A stretch of 64,000 bases of DNA from Arthrobacter horti (GTDB lineage Bacteria > Actinomycetota > Actinomycetes > Actinomycetales > Micrococcaceae): assembly GCF_030731045.1 (NCBI RefSeq), contig NZ_JAVALS010000004.1, forward strand, positions 62,001 through 126,000. Reading direction: 5' to 3'. Each line of letters begins with the position of its first letter. Within the stretch, counting starts at the first letter, position 1. The translations under genes and the position numbers were made by a program. The notes below the pieces were generated by a model. It ran no database searches. It was not told the DNA's origin and saw nothing but the letters and a program-made list of their open reading frames with translations. Positions 1 to 7,838 of the stretch are shown piece by piece.

Positions 1-643
1 CGACTTCCGGCTGATCAGGCCCGGTGAGCTGGAGAGTAAGGCGAAGGAGAGACTGTGCGGTCAGGGTGCTGGCCTTGACTGTCGCAGTGATCTCGAACCA
101 TGGCGCTTCTCTGAGCCGTCGCACGGCGATGACACGGCGCAAGGCGACCCCAAAGTACAGTGCGAGGAGCGCCAGGGGTACGAACATAATGACGCTTAGG
201 CCCATCACCCAGATCCCGGCTGGCCTCGGGTAGTCGCGGATTTCGCCCCACTGGTAGTCGAACTGATCGTGGCGGACCGTCACGGACGCCCCTGGCCGTG
301 GGGCCGACTCACATGGCATGGGGACCGCCGAATGGCTGCGCACCTGCTGACCGTAGACGGAGTACTTCAAGCCGAGGTCGCAGGCTTTTCCATACCTGCC
401 TTCGGATTCAGTCTGGCTGATGACTACAGCGTTTGCTTCGGGCCAGAATCCCCAGATCGGTTTGCCCTCGTGCCAGAGCCCGAACGCCACAACGATGAAA
501 ACCAAGGACACGAATACCGTCCGCATCCGGGCGCTGCGTATTCGTTGTGCCATGAGCCCGTCGACCTCGCGCGCCGGTGTGTCCCCGAATGGTTTGGAGG
601 CGCGAACCTCCAGCCCGGGTCCAAGGACGGTCGTCTCGTTCAT
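1..643 (-). CDS. Two-pass membrane protein, truncated by the window edge
   Basis: An open frame runs leftward from an ATG at 643 to the edge of the window without a stop, giving 214 codons. A GGAG ribosome site lies 6 bases before the ATG. After about 40 residues there is a hydrophobic segment (FVSLVFIVVAFGLW), then a soluble extracytoplasmic-looking stretch of about 95 residues with two cysteines, then a second hydrophobic segment (WVMGLSVIMFVPLALLALYF), then a basic cytoplasmic part. This layout resembles DUF3592-type membrane proteins, but I do not recognise the family. Codon use (CGA, GTA, TTG, AGA) is less GC-biased than in most of the window. Function unknown; the C-terminus is missing. 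Confidence 0.7.
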   Translation of the reverse strand, partial: MNETTVLGPGLEVRASKPFGDTPAREVDGLMAQRIRSARMRTVFVSLVFIVVAFGLWHEGKPIWGFWPEANAVVISQTESEGRYGKACDLGLKYSVYGQQVRSHSAVPMPCESAPRPGASVTVRHDQFDYQWGEIRDYPRPAGIWVMGLSVIMFVPLALLALYFGVALRRVIAVRRLREAPWFEITATVKASTLTAQSLLRLTLQLTGPDQPEV

Positions 644-801
644 TGCTCACTCCAGCCGCCATCATTCAGGACGACGCCCACCCTGCGCGACAGGTTCATG
701 GCGGCAGAACCGTGGACGATTGGGTCGCGAGATGGCGCCACGGTCACTTGCCTCCTGGAGGACTGTTTCAACGTACGGGTTCAGCTCAGGCAGAGGCGCT
801 G

Positions 802-2514
802 TCAGTAGTAGGTGACGGTGATCCCGTAGCGAGGGTGCCAGGTGAGGTAGCCGCGCTGGAAGTACTGGCGAGTGCCCCACACGTTGTACGGGTAGACGGT
901 GCTTGGAAGCCATGACTGCTCTTCGCTGGTCGGGTAACCGAGTCGTCCCCAGGCCCAGTTCAGTGATTCGTAGACCTTCATGTCCCCGTTCATGACCCGT
1001 TGCGCACCGGTTGTCGGGGACCACCAGATGATGCCGTACTGGAACCACTGGTAGCAGCCGCCACCCGGACCGGAACAGTTTTCCTCGCTGATGGGGTATC
1101 CGAGTGACTGACCGGCATAGGTGACCGAATACCGGTCGAACCACACCCAGTTGGCCCGCTGGTACGCACCCATGATGGCACCCCACACCGCATGCGCTCC
1201 GGTAGCCGGCGACCACCAGATGATGCCGCCTTGGAACCACTGGTAGCAGCCTGACTGATCCCAGGTGGAGCTGCTCCATCCGAAACATTGCTCGGGACCG
1301 GTGGGATACCCGAGGCGGCCTGCCTCACCACCCATGGCCTTCCACTTGGTGCGGATCCCGCCCTTGACCGGCTGCGAGTTCGTGGCAGGGGTCCACATGA
1401 TCGTCCCGCCACTGAACTCCTGACGGCAGCCACCCTGGGTCAGACCGCACTGCTCATCCGCCAGCGGCACACCATACAAGCCGAGATTCCAGACGTCGCC
1501 GTCCCAGCGGAGCATGGCACCCTTGACCAGCACTGTTTTCTGGGCCGTGGAGTAGATGGCCGCCTGCTGGAATTTCGTCTCGCAATAGCCGGGCGCATTA
1601 TAGAACTGGCAGTTCGTCTTCAGCGGATACCCGGCCCATCCGGCCTCTCCGCCAAGTGACTTCCATCGATTCCATTCCGGGCCATTGACGGCGATCGATC
1701 CCAAGGTGGACGTGCCCAAAGAGTAGGTCCGCACAATGGAACGTGGCATCGCGCTGGTGAAAATTCCAAGGAAATCCGCGGAACAGGCGCCTTGAGGCAG
1801 GCCGCAGGTGACGGGCCCGAGCCACTGGACGAATCCGTAGCTCCCCACCGGCTGAAACTGCTTGACGATCGGCTGACTGTGATCGAGGGTGAACGCCGGA
1901 GATCCCGACGGCACCACGATGATCGCCTTCTCAAAGCTCTGCTGGTGGGACTCGGGGACGTTGAAGGCATCATCGGCGAGGAACCAGCCGATCTCACCAT
2001 CGGGCATGCCGTACGTCGCATAGCCCCCGTCAGCGAAGTACTTCGCGCCGGGATCCGAGGTCTTCAGCACTCCGTGCGCTCCGAGGCTCGGTTTCCAGTA
2101 TGCGGTGCCGTTCTGGAAGTCCTGCGTGCAGAAGCCGGCGGACGGGCAGACCTGATCGGCGATCGGCTCTCCGAAAGTCCCCGAGTTCCCGTTGATTCCG
2201 TACCAAGCTGTGAAGGCACTCCCGACCGGGACCGCGGAAGCCGTCGCGGGAGACTGTGCGACCGCCGTGGTGGCGGGAGCGGCCGGCGTCGTCGCAGCCG
2301 TAGGCGGTTTCGGTGAGCCGGTGACGTCCGCGGCCGTGGTGGGCATGGCCGCCGGCGACGTCACCGCCGTGGTGTTCACGTCCGGTGTGGGATCCGGAGC
2401 GGCGGTTGCGGGACTCAGGGGTGCGAGGACTCCGCAGCACAAAGCGGCAGTGGCCCCCACGACGGTGAGTGCTTTGATCAATGGTCCTCGACGTCGAGGC
2501 GTGGACAGATGCAC
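802..2514 (-). CDS. Secreted LGFP-repeat protein
   Basis: About 570 residues. The chosen GTG start at 2514 has GGGGGAG 5 bases upstream and gives a classical Sec signal: basic RRR, hydrophobic core, and a likely cleavage after ATAA. A Thr/Pro/Ala-rich linker of about 90 residues follows. The rest is a string of repeats of roughly 50-60 residues with the marks LGYP, GGEAG, YQWFQGGIIWWSP and TGAH, typical of LGFP repeats, which in Corynebacteriales occur on cell-wall-associated proteins. I see no LPXTG motif or enzyme domain. A longer TTG start at 2610 has a very good AAAGGAG site 9 bases upstream and would add 32 residues before the signal peptide, so the start is uncertain. Probable role: binding to the envelope or to surface polysaccharide (inference). 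Confidence 0.8.
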   Translation of the reverse strand: MHLSTPRRRGPLIKALTVVGATAALCCGVLAPLSPATAAPDPTPDVNTTAVTSPAAMPTTAADVTGSPKPPTAATTPAAPATTAVAQSPATASAVPVGSAFTAWYGINGNSGTFGEPIADQVCPSAGFCTQDFQNGTAYWKPSLGAHGVLKTSDPGAKYFADGGYATYGMPDGEIGWFLADDAFNVPESHQQSFEKAIIVVPSGSPAFTLDHSQPIVKQFQPVGSYGFVQWLGPVTCGLPQGACSADFLGIFTSAMPRSIVRTYSLGTSTLGSIAVNGPEWNRWKSLGGEAGWAGYPLKTNCQFYNAPGYCETKFQQAAIYSTAQKTVLVKGAMLRWDGDVWNLGLYGVPLADEQCGLTQGGCRQEFSGGTIMWTPATNSQPVKGGIRTKWKAMGGEAGRLGYPTGPEQCFGWSSSTWDQSGCYQWFQGGIIWWSPATGAHAVWGAIMGAYQRANWVWFDRYSVTYAGQSLGYPISEENCSGPGGGCYQWFQYGIIWWSPTTGAQRVMNGDMKVYESLNWAWGRLGYPTSEEQSWLPSTVYPYNVWGTRQYFQRGYLTWHPRYGITVTYY

Positions 2515-2775
2515 CGCGGCTCCCCCAAAAAACATACCGGTCAGCAGAATATCTGTCCGGATTCTACTCCCGAGAATGTCGATGTCCAGATGCCTGAACT
2601 GGTATTCCAATGCTACGCACTCCTTTCTGGAGGCGGCGAGAAGAGTTCAGGGCGATGTCGCGAAATAGATCCAACTCCGCAAATAGCAACATTCCGTGTG
2701 ACTCGTTCTGGTCTACCAAATTCTCTAGGCTTGCCGGATCGCTTTCACCGACACCTGAATGAGGAGATGAACCAC

Positions 2776-3270
2776 ATGATCACCGTACGCAAGCCTTTCG
2801 CCGTCGCCCTTGTCGCAGCACCCCTGCTTCTGGGTCTGGCCGCGTGTTCCGGGGGGAACGCCGCCGCCTCCGTGCCTGCCGCGCCGAAGGCGGTTCCTGC
2901 CGCAGCGATCTCGGCCGCGGAGCGCAGCCACATCAGCACGCACATCCTGGACACCGGGAAGGGCAAGCCCGCCGAGGGCGTGCCGGTCACGCTGGAGGCC
3001 AAGATGGGCAAGGGCCAGGGCAACGGCTGGCAGAAGGTCGCCGACGGCGTCACGAACAATGACGGCCGTATCGACAACCTCGGTCCCAAGGCCCTCGAAC
3101 CGGGCGTGTACCGCCTGACCTTCGAGACGTCGGGGTACTTCGAGAAGCAGAAGGTCGACACCTTCTACCCGTCGATCACCATCGACTTCACCATCACCAG
3201 CAAGGACCAGCACTACCACGTGCCTCTGCTGCTGAGCCCGTTCGCGTACTCGACGTACCGCGGCAGCTGA
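2776..3270 (+). CDS. Lipoprotein-type 5-hydroxyisourate hydrolase (transthyretin-related)
   Basis: 164 residues. GAGGAG (2761-2766) lies 9 bases before this ATG but directly abuts the ATG at 2767, so 2776 is preferred. The N-terminus is a lipoprotein signal with lipobox LAAC (Cys24). Residues 50-164 form a transthyretin-like domain: HISTHILD (His56), DGR (Arg98), HYHVPLLLSP (His148) and a C-terminal YRGS, the tetrapeptide that marks hydroxyisourate hydrolases rather than true transthyretins. The family hydrolyses 5-hydroxyisourate to OHCU after uricase. No uricase, OHCU decarboxylase or allantoinase gene is adjacent, and a membrane-anchored extracytoplasmic location is unusual. All expected catalytic residues are present, so it is probably active. 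Confidence 0.88.
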   Translation: MITVRKPFAVALVAAPLLLGLAACSGGNAAASVPAAPKAVPAAAISAAERSHISTHILDTGKGKPAEGVPVTLEAKMGKGQGNGWQKVADGVTNNDGRIDNLGPKALEPGVYRLTFETSGYFEKQKVDTFYPSITIDFTITSKDQHYHVPLLLSPFAYSTYRGS

Positions 3271-3288
3271 GTCCAGAGATCGGCATAC

Positions 3289-3336
3289 CCGGCGGGCCGG
3301 GACGCGAGCGCCGCTGCTCCCGCCCCGGCCCGCCGG
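3289..3336. terminator. GC-rich hairpin after the hydroxyisourate hydrolase gene
   Basis: A perfect 13-bp inverted repeat (3289-3301 with 3324-3336) encloses a 22-base loop. There is no clear U-tract. It lies 18 bases past the stop codon and probably ends that transcript. Confidence 0.6.
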
Positions 3337-3408
3337 CCGTTGACGGTGACTGCAGGGGGCGCCCCGGATATGAAACTTCTGTAAGGGTTCCCCGGGACCT
3401 TCCGCCGA

Positions 3409-3414
3409 TAAAAT
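3409..3414 (+). promoter_or_regulatory. -10 element TAAAAT, predicted leaderless start
   Basis: TAAAAT is followed by exactly 6 bases and then the ATG of the flavoprotein gene. A transcript starting 6-7 bases after the -10 would begin at the start codon. No purine-rich ribosome site is present, which fits. The -35 region is weak. Confidence 0.6.
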
Positions 3415-3420
3415 TCAGCT

Positions 3421-4656
3421 ATGGAAACGCTCGTCATCGGAGCGGGCCAGGCAGGTCTGGCCGTGAGCCGCGGGCTGACGATCCGCGGGGTCGAACACGT
3501 GGTGCTGGAACGGTCACGGGTGGCCCAATCGTGGCGCGACCGGTGGGACAGCCTCACCCTGGTGACACCGAACTGGACCCTCTCACTTCCCGGCAGCCCT
3601 TACGACGGCACCGACCCTCAGGGCCACGTCCCGCGCGACGGGATCATCCGCTATCTGGAGCAGTATCGGACGCGGTGGCAGGTCCCGGTCCGGGAAGGCG
3701 TCCAGGTGATCCGGCTGTCCGCTGGAGCGGCCGGGCGCTTCGCCCTCCAGACCTCGGACGGCCCGCTCGAGGCGGACAACGTGGTGGTCTGCACCGGCGC
3801 CTTCCAAACGCCGCACCGCCGGCCGGAATGGAACTTTCCCGTGGGCCTGCCCATCCTCACCCCTCATGACTACCGCAACCCCGGATCTGTGCCCGAAGGC
3901 AGGGTCCTGGTGATCGGCAACGGGGAGACCGGCTGCCAGATCGCCGAGGAGCTCCACCTCGCAGGGCGCGAGGTCCATCTCTCCTGCGGCCGCGCTCCCT
4001 GGTTCCCGCGGCGGCTCGGCGGCCTGGACACGATCACCTGGCTCCAGCGGGCCGCCTTCTTCGAACAGCGTCTCGAGGACATCACGGCGGATGCGCGCCT
4101 GATCGCGACGCCGCAGTTCACCGGCGCCGACGGCGGGCGGGATCTGAACTTCCGCACCCTGCAGTCGCTGGGCGTCCTCCAGCGCGGCCGTCTGCTGGGG
4201 GTCGACGACGGCGTGGCGCACTTCGCGGACGACCTCGCGGCTTCCGTGGCCTTCGGCGATGCTCGCTGGGCGGACGTCCGCCGCTTCCTCACCGACCGCC
4301 TGCCCGCTCTCGGATTCGATGTTCCCGAGATGAGCGACCCTGAACCGTTCATCCCGCCGGAATCGAGGCCTGAGCTCGATCTGCGGGATTGCGCCGCCGT
4401 GATCCTCGCAGCGGGGTTCCGCCCGGACTACCGCTGGATCGACTTCCCGGTGTTCGACCCGACAGGATTCCCGATCACGTCCGCCGGGGCCGTGCCAGGC
4501 AGCCCGGGCCTGTACTTCTGCGGCGTCCACTTTCTCACCCGCCGTCGTTCCGCCCTGATCTGGGGCGTCGGGGACGACGCCGAAGCCGTCGCCGAAGCGA
4601 TCGCCCACGCACCTTACCGGGGTGCACCGGGGCCGGACCTCGAACGCCTCCCGTGA
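3421..4656 (+). CDS. FAD/NAD(P)-dependent flavoprotein monooxygenase-like protein
   Basis: 411 residues. GAGQAG at residues 7-12 is the FAD-binding Rossmann motif. RWDSLTLVTPNWTLSLPG follows, typical of CzcO/YhiS-type flavin monooxygenases and putative thioredoxin-reductase-like oxidoreductases. A second dinucleotide motif, VIGNGETGCQIAEEL, near residue 165 is the NADPH site; the usual second glycine is replaced by Asn. The C-terminal part (VILAAGFRPDYRWIDFPVFD) is also typical of the family. Substrate unknown. The stop lies one base from the convergent SDR stop, so the two transcripts must run into each other unless a terminator lies inside one of the genes. Confidence 0.85.
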   Translation: METLVIGAGQAGLAVSRGLTIRGVEHVVLERSRVAQSWRDRWDSLTLVTPNWTLSLPGSPYDGTDPQGHVPRDGIIRYLEQYRTRWQVPVREGVQVIRLSAGAAGRFALQTSDGPLEADNVVVCTGAFQTPHRRPEWNFPVGLPILTPHDYRNPGSVPEGRVLVIGNGETGCQIAEELHLAGREVHLSCGRAPWFPRRLGGLDTITWLQRAAFFEQRLEDITADARLIATPQFTGADGGRDLNFRTLQSLGVLQRGRLLGVDDGVAHFADDLAASVAFGDARWADVRRFLTDRLPALGFDVPEMSDPEPFIPPESRPELDLRDCAAVILAAGFRPDYRWIDFPVFDPTGFPITSAGAVPGSPGLYFCGVHFLTRRRSALIWGVGDDAEAVAEAIAHAPYRGAPGPDLERLP

Positions 4657-4657
4657 A

Positions 4658-5437
4658 TCACGCCAGGACCGAGCCTCCCGCGACGTCCAGGATGACGCCT
4701 GTGATCCAGGACGCCGCATCGGATGCCAGGAACAGTGCCGCCTCTGCGACGTCGTCCGGGACGCCCAGCCGCTGTGCCGGGTGCTCCCGGGCCAGGGCCT
4801 CCTGAACCGCCGCCGGGATGCGGTCCCGGTTCCGCTCGGTCAGGATGGTGCCCGGTGCCAGCCCGTTGACGCGGACGCCGAACGGCCCGGCCTGAAGCGC
4901 GAGCTGCCGTGTGAGCACTTCGACACCTGCCTTGGCCGCCGCGTACGCGGTTGGCGAATGCGCCGTCGGGCGTCGCGACGCCGAGGACGCCAGCGTGATG
5001 ATGGAGCCGTGGCCGCGGGACTTCATCCCCGGCAGGAAGCTCTTCACCGTCAGGAAGGTGCTGGTCAGGTTCGCGTCCAGGCTCGCCTGCCAGCCCTCCG
5101 GGCTGATGAGTTCGATGTCGCCCGGCGGTACCGGATTGCCGCCCGCATTGGCCACCAGGATGTCGACCGCACCGAAGCGCTGCTCGATGAGCATCCGCAT
5201 CTCCTCGATCTCCTCGAAGCGGGTCAGATCGGCGACGGCGGTCATCACCTGGCCTCCGTCGCCTGCTATCCGCAGGCGGACGCTCTCCAGCGCGCCGGCG
5301 TCGCGCCCGTGAAGCACCACTCGCGCGCCGTGCGCCGCGAAGGTCTCCGCGATGGCCGCGCCGATGCCCCGGGAGCTGCCCGTCACCAGAGCCACCCGGC
5401 CAGTGAGGGAGGTTGTGATCTGAATGTCGCGTGCCAT
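4658..5437 (-). CDS. Short-chain dehydrogenase/reductase (FabG-like)
   Basis: 259 residues from an ATG preceded by GGAG at 7 bases. A longer frame upstream is unsupported. Classical SDR marks are all present: TGSSRGIG at 19-26 (cofactor binding), NAGG at 97-100, Asn123, Ser152, Tyr165 and Lys169 (YAAAK). His43-Gly-Arg45 after the second beta strand suggests preference for NADP(H). It resembles 3-oxoacyl-ACP reductases and many catabolic SDRs; the substrate cannot be read from sequence. It lies 26 bases downstream of the membrane-protein gene on the same strand, with its own ribosome site, and is probably co-transcribed from the MarR-controlled promoter near 6,230. Confidence 0.88.
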   Translation of the reverse strand: MARDIQITTSLTGRVALVTGSSRGIGAAIAETFAAHGARVVLHGRDAGALESVRLRIAGDGGQVMTAVADLTRFEEIEEMRMLIEQRFGAVDILVANAGGNPVPPGDIELISPEGWQASLDANLTSTFLTVKSFLPGMKSRGHGSIITLASSASRRPTAHSPTAYAAAKAGVEVLTRQLALQAGPFGVRVNGLAPGTILTERNRDRIPAAVQEALAREHPAQRLGVPDDVAEAALFLASDAASWITGVILDVAGGSVLA

Positions 5438-5463
5438 GATGATTCTCCTTTCCGGGGAGCAGG

Positions 5464-6198
5464 TCAGCGGCGTCCGTCGTCTGAGGGCCGCCGGGGCACT
5501 TCGTGACGGGTGCGGGGCAGGCGGAATCCGATCACGGACAGCCACAGCAGGCCCGCGAACCTGCCGATCGGAAGCAGGATGTCAAGGACGGGCCAGAGCA
5601 GTCCGAAGAACGAGAGCTCACTCAGTGCGGCGAGCACCAGACCTGTCCAGGCGAGCCAGCGGGGGACCAGCCTGAGGATGAGGGATGGGACGGCGATGCC
5701 GGCGATCAGGAGCCCCAGGCCGCCGACGAAACCGACCCCGCCCACCGCGAACACGAAGTCGTTCAGCAGGTGGGTGGTCCGCGGCGAGACGCCCGCGGCG
5801 GCCTGGCCCAGGGACCAGCTCAGAAGGCCCGCGACGGACAGCAGGACCGATGCCGCGATGCCGCCATAGAACGCGATGCCAGTCCCAGGAACCCTGACTC
5901 CCAGGTGAAGCAGGCGGGCGTTGACGGTGGCGGCATAGATGCCGAGCGGGACCGAGGCGCCGAAGACGAGCGTTCCCGTCAGTGTGGCGGCGAACGGATG
6001 GGAGATGAAGTAGTCCGCTGTGACCGCGGAGGAATCGGACGGCGCCGGATACCGGGTGCCGCTCAGGAGCAAGGGAATGAGAACCGCCGCCAGACTCAGC
6101 AGCAGGGAGATCAGTGCCAGGATGCCGGCGTTGGGGCCGTCGGGACGACGGCGGCGCGGGGTCTCGGCCGAGTTGGAGGGCTGCGTCATTTCCGTCAT
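5464..6198 (-). CDS. Polytopic membrane protein beside marR
   Basis: 244 residues with about five to six hydrophobic segments (for example GILALISLLLSLAAVLIPLL near the N-terminus). The start is placed at the ATG at 6198 because a good promoter (TTGACT, 17-base spacer, AATGAT) ends 7 bases before it, which makes the ATG at 6210 part of the -10 element. I do not recognise a family; the protein resembles generic actinobacterial integral membrane proteins. It is divergent from a MarR gene across an inverted repeat, so it is a likely target of that regulator, together with the downstream SDR. Confidence 0.72.
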   Translation of the reverse strand: MTEMTQPSNSAETPRRRRPDGPNAGILALISLLLSLAAVLIPLLLSGTRYPAPSDSSAVTADYFISHPFAATLTGTLVFGASVPLGIYAATVNARLLHLGVRVPGTGIAFYGGIAASVLLSVAGLLSWSLGQAAAGVSPRTTHLLNDFVFAVGGVGFVGGLGLLIAGIAVPSLILRLVPRWLAWTGLVLAALSELSFFGLLWPVLDILLPIGRFAGLLWLSVIGFRLPRTRHEVPRRPSDDGRR

Positions 6199-6205
6199 GT
6201 TCGCA

Positions 6206-6234
6206 ATCATTCTCTTGGTGAATCATTAAGTCAA
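6206..6234 (-). promoter_or_regulatory. Promoter of the membrane protein-SDR pair
   Basis: On the minus strand TTGACT (6234-6229), a 17-base spacer and AATGAT (6211-6206) form a good sigma-70-type promoter. Seven bases after the -10 comes the ATG at 6198, so the mRNA is predicted to be leaderless. The -35 lies inside the MarR-type inverted repeat. Confidence 0.65.
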
Positions 6235-6238
6235 TGAT
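6222..6238. promoter_or_regulatory. Probable MarR operator
   Basis: ATCATT-N5-AATGAT is a perfect 6-bp inverted repeat in the gap between the divergent marR and membrane-protein genes. It covers the -35 of the leftward promoter and sits within the spacer of a possible rightward promoter (TTGGTG 6215-6220, TATTCT 6240-6245). The size suits a MarR dimer. Binding is inferred. Confidence 0.6.
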
Positions 6239-6257
6239 GTATTCTGAAGGAATGACC

Positions 6258-6713
6258 ATGCCGCAGCGCCCCGCCCGGATCGGCTTCCTGCTCGCCCAGC
6301 TGGGCGCACACGCCGCGGACATCTTCGCCGAGCAGACCAGGAGCCTCGGGATCACTCCATCCGAGGCGGGAGTGATCCGCATCGTGGCGCGGAATCCGGG
6401 CATCAGCCAGCGGGCCCTGGCGGATCGCCTCGGTGCCGTTCAGAGCCGCGTCGTGACACTCGTGGACCGGCTCGAGTCCGCCGGGCTCGTGAGCCGGACC
6501 CGCAGCGAATCCGACCGCCGGATGCAGTTGCTCGCCCTCACCAATGCGGGGGAATCCATGCTCGGGGGACTGCGCCAGGCCGCGGAAGAGCAGGAGAAGC
6601 AGCTCACCTCCGGCTTCACCGAGGAACAGAAGACCGCGCTCTTCGAACTGCTCTCGGCACTGGGCGCCGCCCGCGGACTCGACGCTGAAGTGCATCCGGG
6701 ATACCGTTCCTGA
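6258..6713 (+). CDS. MarR-family transcriptional regulator
   Basis: 151 residues. AAGGA at 6247-6251 is 6 bases before this ATG, while the upstream ATGs at 6234 and 6252 lack spacing. The winged helix is clear: ITPSEAGVIRIVARNPGISQRALADRLG (helix-turn-helix, quoted in parts: ISQRALADRLG then VVTLVDRLESAGLVSR), and the wing TRSESDRRMQLLALT carries the conserved Asp-Arg-Arg. MarR proteins usually repress a divergent gene and themselves until a small ligand binds. The inverted repeat at 6222-6238 fits that arrangement. The ligand is unknown. Confidence 0.9.
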   Translation: MPQRPARIGFLLAQLGAHAADIFAEQTRSLGITPSEAGVIRIVARNPGISQRALADRLGAVQSRVVTLVDRLESAGLVSRTRSESDRRMQLLALTNAGESMLGGLRQAAEEQEKQLTSGFTEEQKTALFELLSALGAARGLDAEVHPGYRS

Positions 6714-6745
6714 ACCGGCCGGCCAGTCCCAGCGAAAGAGACCCC

Positions 6746-7540
6746 TTGCCACTCCCTCATCTTCTCCGCCACGGTCACGGCACGCCGGTGATCTTCGTCC
6801 ATGGCAACGGCGTCGACCACCGAATCCTGCTGGGACTCGATGACGTCTTCGGCAACGGCTTCGAGCGCTTCCACTTCGATCTTCCCGGCTTCGGCCGGAC
6901 CCCGGCGCTCACTGGCGCGGGCGGCCTGCCTGAGCTGGCCGATTGGCTGGACCGGACGGTCGGTGAGCTGCTGGGGGAGCGGCCGTTCGCCGTCGTCGGC
7001 AATTCGATGGGAGGTCTGCTGGCATATGAGCTGGCCGCGCGGCGGCCCACGCAGGTCCTCGGCATGGCGCTGCTGGCGCCCGTGGTGCACACCGAGCGCG
7101 CACGGCGGACGCTGCCTGAGCGCGTGGTGCTCCGCTGGGACCCGGAGCTGCTGCGCAGTCTCAAGGGCGGGGAGGCCATGAAGTATGCGGAGATGACCGT
7201 GGTGCAGTCGCCGGAGACCTGGGAGGCTTTCCGGAAGGCCGTGCTGCCCGGCATGAAGGCGGCGGATCCCGCCGCGCTGGAGCGGCTCTCCGCCCGCTAC
7301 TTCCTGAACGCAGCCCACGACGGCGCGCTGCGCGCCTTCGCGGGTCCGGTGCTGATCGTGGCGGGCCGGCAGGACCACGTGGTGGGCTTTGAGGACCAGT
7401 TCACCCTGGCGCGCAGCTTCCCGCGCGGCAGCTATGCGGTGCTGGACGCGGCCGGACACAATGTGCACCTGGACCAGCCGGCCGCGGTCCGGGCGCTCCT
7501 GGAGGGGTGGGTGGCCGCGCTCGGTGACCGCCTCATCTGA
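6746..7540 (+). CDS. Alpha/beta-fold hydrolase
   Basis: 264 residues from a TTG start; AAGAGA lies 4 bases upstream. The oxyanion-hole motif is VIFVHGNG at residues 15-22. The nucleophile elbow is GNSMGG with Ser87. The acid is probably Asp in AGRQDHVV and the catalytic His lies in DAAGHNVHLDQP. The fold matches esterases and C-C hydrolases such as MhpC/BphD, but the substrate is not evident. It starts 32 bases after marR on the same strand and may be co-transcribed with it. Its 3' end overlaps the convergent small gene by 8 bases. Confidence 0.88.
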   Translation: MPLPHLLRHGHGTPVIFVHGNGVDHRILLGLDDVFGNGFERFHFDLPGFGRTPALTGAGGLPELADWLDRTVGELLGERPFAVVGNSMGGLLAYELAARRPTQVLGMALLAPVVHTERARRTLPERVVLRWDPELLRSLKGGEAMKYAEMTVVQSPETWEAFRKAVLPGMKAADPAALERLSARYFLNAAHDGALRAFAGPVLIVAGRQDHVVGFEDQFTLARSFPRGSYAVLDAAGHNVHLDQPAAVRALLEGWVAALGDRLI

Positions 7541-7745
7541 TCGTGATCTGGGCCTGCGCCCGGGCCAGTTCCACGGCCCGCCGGGCGGCCTGGGCCTCCT
7601 GGCGGGCCGCGTAGGCCAGGAGCAGGCGGTCCCGGGACTCATCGTCACCGGGGGCAGGCCGGGCGGCTGCGGTGACCCGGCCGATCAGGCGGGCGAGGGG
7701 GAAGCGGCGGCGGGCGGGGATTCCTGGAGTCAGTGAAGTGAACAT
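7533..7745 (-). CDS. Small hypothetical protein
   Basis: 70 residues, Arg- and Ala-rich, with a helical C-terminal half (DRLLLAYAARQEAQAARRAVELARAQ, quoted in part: LLLAYAARQEAQAARR). No signal peptide or membrane segment. GAGG lies just upstream of the ATG. The third-position GC pattern fits coding on this strand, but the gene is short, overlaps the hydrolase gene by 8 bases, and I recognise no family. It may be DNA-associated or a small helical protein of unknown function. Confidence 0.5.
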   Translation of the reverse strand: MFTSLTPGIPARRRFPLARLIGRVTAAARPAPGDDESRDRLLLAYAARQEAQAARRAVELARAQAQITIR

Positions 7746-7826
7746 GACCTCAGTCTCCGAGCGCCGGAAACCACTGTCCTCGATTCGGCCAGGCCCGAAT
7801 CATCCCGAAGTGTCGCCCGGCGTGAG

Positions 7827-7832
7827 TACTCT
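7827..7832 (+). promoter_or_regulatory. -10 element TACTCT, predicted leaderless start
   Basis: TACTCT is followed by 6 bases and the ATG of the ArsR-like regulator. A short AAGG directly before the ATG is too close to act as a standard ribosome site, so a leaderless mRNA is likely. Confidence 0.5.
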
Positions 7833-7838
7833 CAAGGC

